Source: CAYVUI01 sp964454745
GTDB taxonomy: Bacteria > Planctomycetota > Phycisphaerae > Sedimentisphaerales > Anaerohalosphaeraceae
Direction: 5' to 3'
DNA: 43,579 bases
Assembly (NCBI GenBank): GCA_964454745.1
Contig: CAYVUI010000021.1
Span: forward strand, 1 to 43,579
The notes under the pieces are model-generated. The model saw nothing but the letters and a program-made list of their open reading frames with translations, was not told the origin of the DNA and searched no databases. The position numbers and the translations under genes were made by a program. Below, in pieces: positions 41,845 through 43,579 of the stretch (positions are counted from its first letter, which is position 1; each line of letters starts with the position of its first letter).

Positions 41845-41879
41845 GTCCCTATACACCGGCCCTGACAAAACCTTGCTAG

Positions 41880-42361
41880 GAATTGTGCAAAAAGTATGCC
41901 CGTAAAACGGACAAATCATAAGGTAATGAGGTACAAAAGGTTACAAAATCCGGCCTTATCGATACCCAGTGCAGATATGGCAGAGTAACCTGCAACTGTG
42001 GTTTGAATCTGCATTTTTGACAGGGCCGGAGCGGATTGGGGACATCTTTGACCGATAACGTCGAACAATTGCACCTGCACCATTTGCCCCGGAGAGAATC
42101 TGATTTTGTCCAAAGCCAAACCGGGGCGTTTATCCACAGGGAGACTGAACATTATCGAACTTGCACATACAGAACCTACACCCCTTGCAGACAACGAGTG
42201 TTTTTCCCACTTTTGCATAAACATTCCCGCGGTATCGTCAAGGCCGGGGAACCGTTCGCCGATTTCAGTACTGATCGGGCAGATTAAGGCCGGTCCTGTG
42301 AAAATGTAAATGAATACGGCAAAGTGAATCTTGTTAGAAGTTAGAAGCCCAGGAGCAGAAT
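41880..42361. other. Long intergenic region without a supported gene
   Basis: The gap between the ABC unit and the Glu-rich gene holds several open frames on both strands, but none has a ribosome site, a domain I recognise or good codon character. A TTGACAGG lies at 42017-42024 without a convincing -10. AGGAG at 42350-42354 is the ribosome site of the next gene. Confidence 0.6.
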
Positions 42362-43497
42362 ATGTCGAATCTGGCACAAGTTGAAGAAAAAGTTCAGTCC
42401 GCAAAACAACATCTTGACGAAGCGAAAAACCAGCTCAAAGCCGCCCTGCAGGAGCGAGTCAATTCCCTGCGGCAGAGCCTCGAAGAAGACCAAGCCCTGC
42501 TTGAACAGCTTGAAAACCAGGTAAACAGCCTGACCGATCCCGAGCCGGAAGATTCGACAGATACCGCGGTAGAAGAAGAGCAGCCCCCTGTAGAAGAGAA
42601 AAACGAAGTTCCCAACCTGACCGAGGAGATCATTGAATCGGGCCCGGTGGATGAGACCGAGGTGGAAGAAACCGCTGAAGCGGGAACTGTGGAAATCGCG
42701 GAAGCAGCCGTTGAAGCCCCTGAGCAAGCGGCAGAAGAGGCCGCTGCCGAGGCGGAAACCGAAGCGAGCGAGCCGGAAGATGCTGTCGTGGAAGCCGAAG
42801 AAGAGACCAAGCAACAGCCTGAGGCGACCGTGAAAGAGGAAACTGAGCCCGAAGCCGTGATTGAAACCGAGTCGCAGGTGGAAGATGAAACCGAAGCGGC
42901 AGAAGAAGCTGCGGTAGAAGCACCTGCTCAAGAAACCGCCGAAGCGGCTTTAGAAGAAGAGGCGCAGGTCGAAACCGAAGAGCCCGAGGCCGAGACACAG
43001 GCTCCCGCGGAAGAAGCACAGGTGGAAGCACCCGCAGAAGAAGTAAAAAAAAAAGTGACGAAGAAGCCGGCGAGCAAGACCTTGCCGAAGACATAACCGA
43101 AGAATCCGAAGAAGAAGCGGACTCGGAAGAGACTGCGGAAACAGAGGAAACCGAAGAATCGGACAGTGAAGACGAGGCGACAGTGCCGGAAGACTTCGCC
43201 CCGGTAGAGGAAGAGGAAAGCGAAGAATCCGCGGAAACCGAGGAATCGGATGGGGAAGAAACTCCCCCTGTAGAGGACGCAGATGCCGAGCAAGAGAATT
43301 TGGCGGAAGACAGTGAAGGGCCCCAGGCACAGGAAGAAGAGGCTGTAAATGAAGAGTCAGACCCAGAAGAAAATCAAGAGGCACAGGAAGCCCCGCAGGA
43401 AGTAAAGGCTGAATCTTCAGCGGAGTCAGAGGCCAAACCGCAGGCCCATCACGCCGTGGACGGTTCGGAAAATACCGGCGCAGGGCTGTTCTTTTAG
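42362..43497 (+). CDS. Glu-rich acidic protein, frame broken at an A10 tract
   Basis: The zero frame starts at the ATG at 42362 (AGGAG eight bases upstream) and stops at 43096, giving 244 residues. Residues 1 to about 57 form a coiled coil (VEEKVQSAKQHLDEAKNQL); the rest is Glu/Ala/Val/Thr-rich and disordered in character. At ten As (43045-43054) the zero frame continues into a short basic tail (VKKKVTKKPASKTLPKT). The -1 frame from the same point is open for 147 more codons with the same acidic composition and ends GAGLFF at 43497, for 378 residues in all. So either the gene is frameshifted, the A count is wrong, or slippage makes both forms. Function unknown. Confidence 0.7.
43045..43054 (+). 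other. A10 homopolymer, candidate slippage site
   Basis: Ten As, read GTA AAA AAA AAA GTG in the zero frame. One extra A in the RNA, or a -1 ribosomal slip, joins the upstream coding region to the downstream acidic frame beginning AGT GAC GAA. Confidence 0.7.
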
Positions 43498-43579
43498 AAC
43501 TCGCAAAGCAGTTATAAAACAAGCACTAGCCCTTAAACAAGCGTAGTTTGATAGGAAAAAATAGTTCTAAAACCCTAAA

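Noticed and set aside
41916..42404. 162-residue open frame on minus between the ABC unit and the Glu-rich gene
   Set aside because: No ribosome site or recognisable domain, and it overlaps the start of the Glu-rich gene.
43183..43497. Separate small acidic gene starting at GTG 43183
   Set aside because: There is no ribosome site and its frame is open back to the A10 tract, so it is better read as the continuation of the Glu-rich gene.

Overview
The window is 43.6 kb of a GC-rich bacterial chromosome with Gram-negative traits: KDO-8-phosphate synthase (KdsA), lipoprotein signal peptidase plus a lipobox protein, and a FlaA1/CapD-type sugar-nucleotide dehydratase. A Lys-rich/DksA/acidic-tail protein, a small WFDAAV-type hypothetical, and the mix of housekeeping genes suggest a planctomycete, perhaps Phycisphaerae-like. 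That placement is inference from remembered family distributions, not a search. The sequence carries one run of 10 Ns (36440-36449), so it comes from a draft scaffold.

Layout. 1-13 kb (mostly plus strand): 3' part of rho with an intrinsic terminator, valS, a bifunctional-nuclease-family gene, then on the minus strand a TPR lipoprotein gene followed by lspA. A compact divergent promoter region leads to gpmI, mutL and a FecCD-type ABC importer (binding protein, permease, ATPase) with overlapping ends. 12.4-16 kb: a DksA/TraR-like protein with a histone-like basic N-terminus and an acidic tail, yacG, and a membrane nucleotide-sugar dehydratase. 16-24 kb (minus): a small hypothetical gene with a XerC/D recombinase, then leuS, two tandem lipid-kinase paralogues, kdsA and a radical SAM gene. 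24-30 kb (minus): a secreted glycosidase-like protein and a two-component pair. 30-32.6 kb (plus): tRNA-Gly(CCC), a DJ-1/PfpI gene and an AT-richer abiEi-abiEii toxin-antitoxin island. 32.6-36.7 kb (minus): the four-gene Anbu cluster (circularly permuted ATP-grasp, alpha-E, Anbu peptidase, transglutaminase). 37-41.8 kb (minus): a GldA/GldF/GldG-like ABC system with a DUF4340 protein. 42.3-43.5 kb (plus): a very acidic Glu-rich protein whose reading frame is broken at an A10 tract.

Items most worth a second look: the A10 tract that would give either a short protein with a basic tail or a long acidic one; the complete Anbu operon; the basic-DksA-acidic polyampholyte; the paired inverted repeats before abiEi; the recurrent TTGACAGG promoter element; a Cys-cluster PAS domain in the kinase; and the N-run inside the ATP-grasp gene, which looks like a scaffolding artefact whose repair can be predicted exactly.
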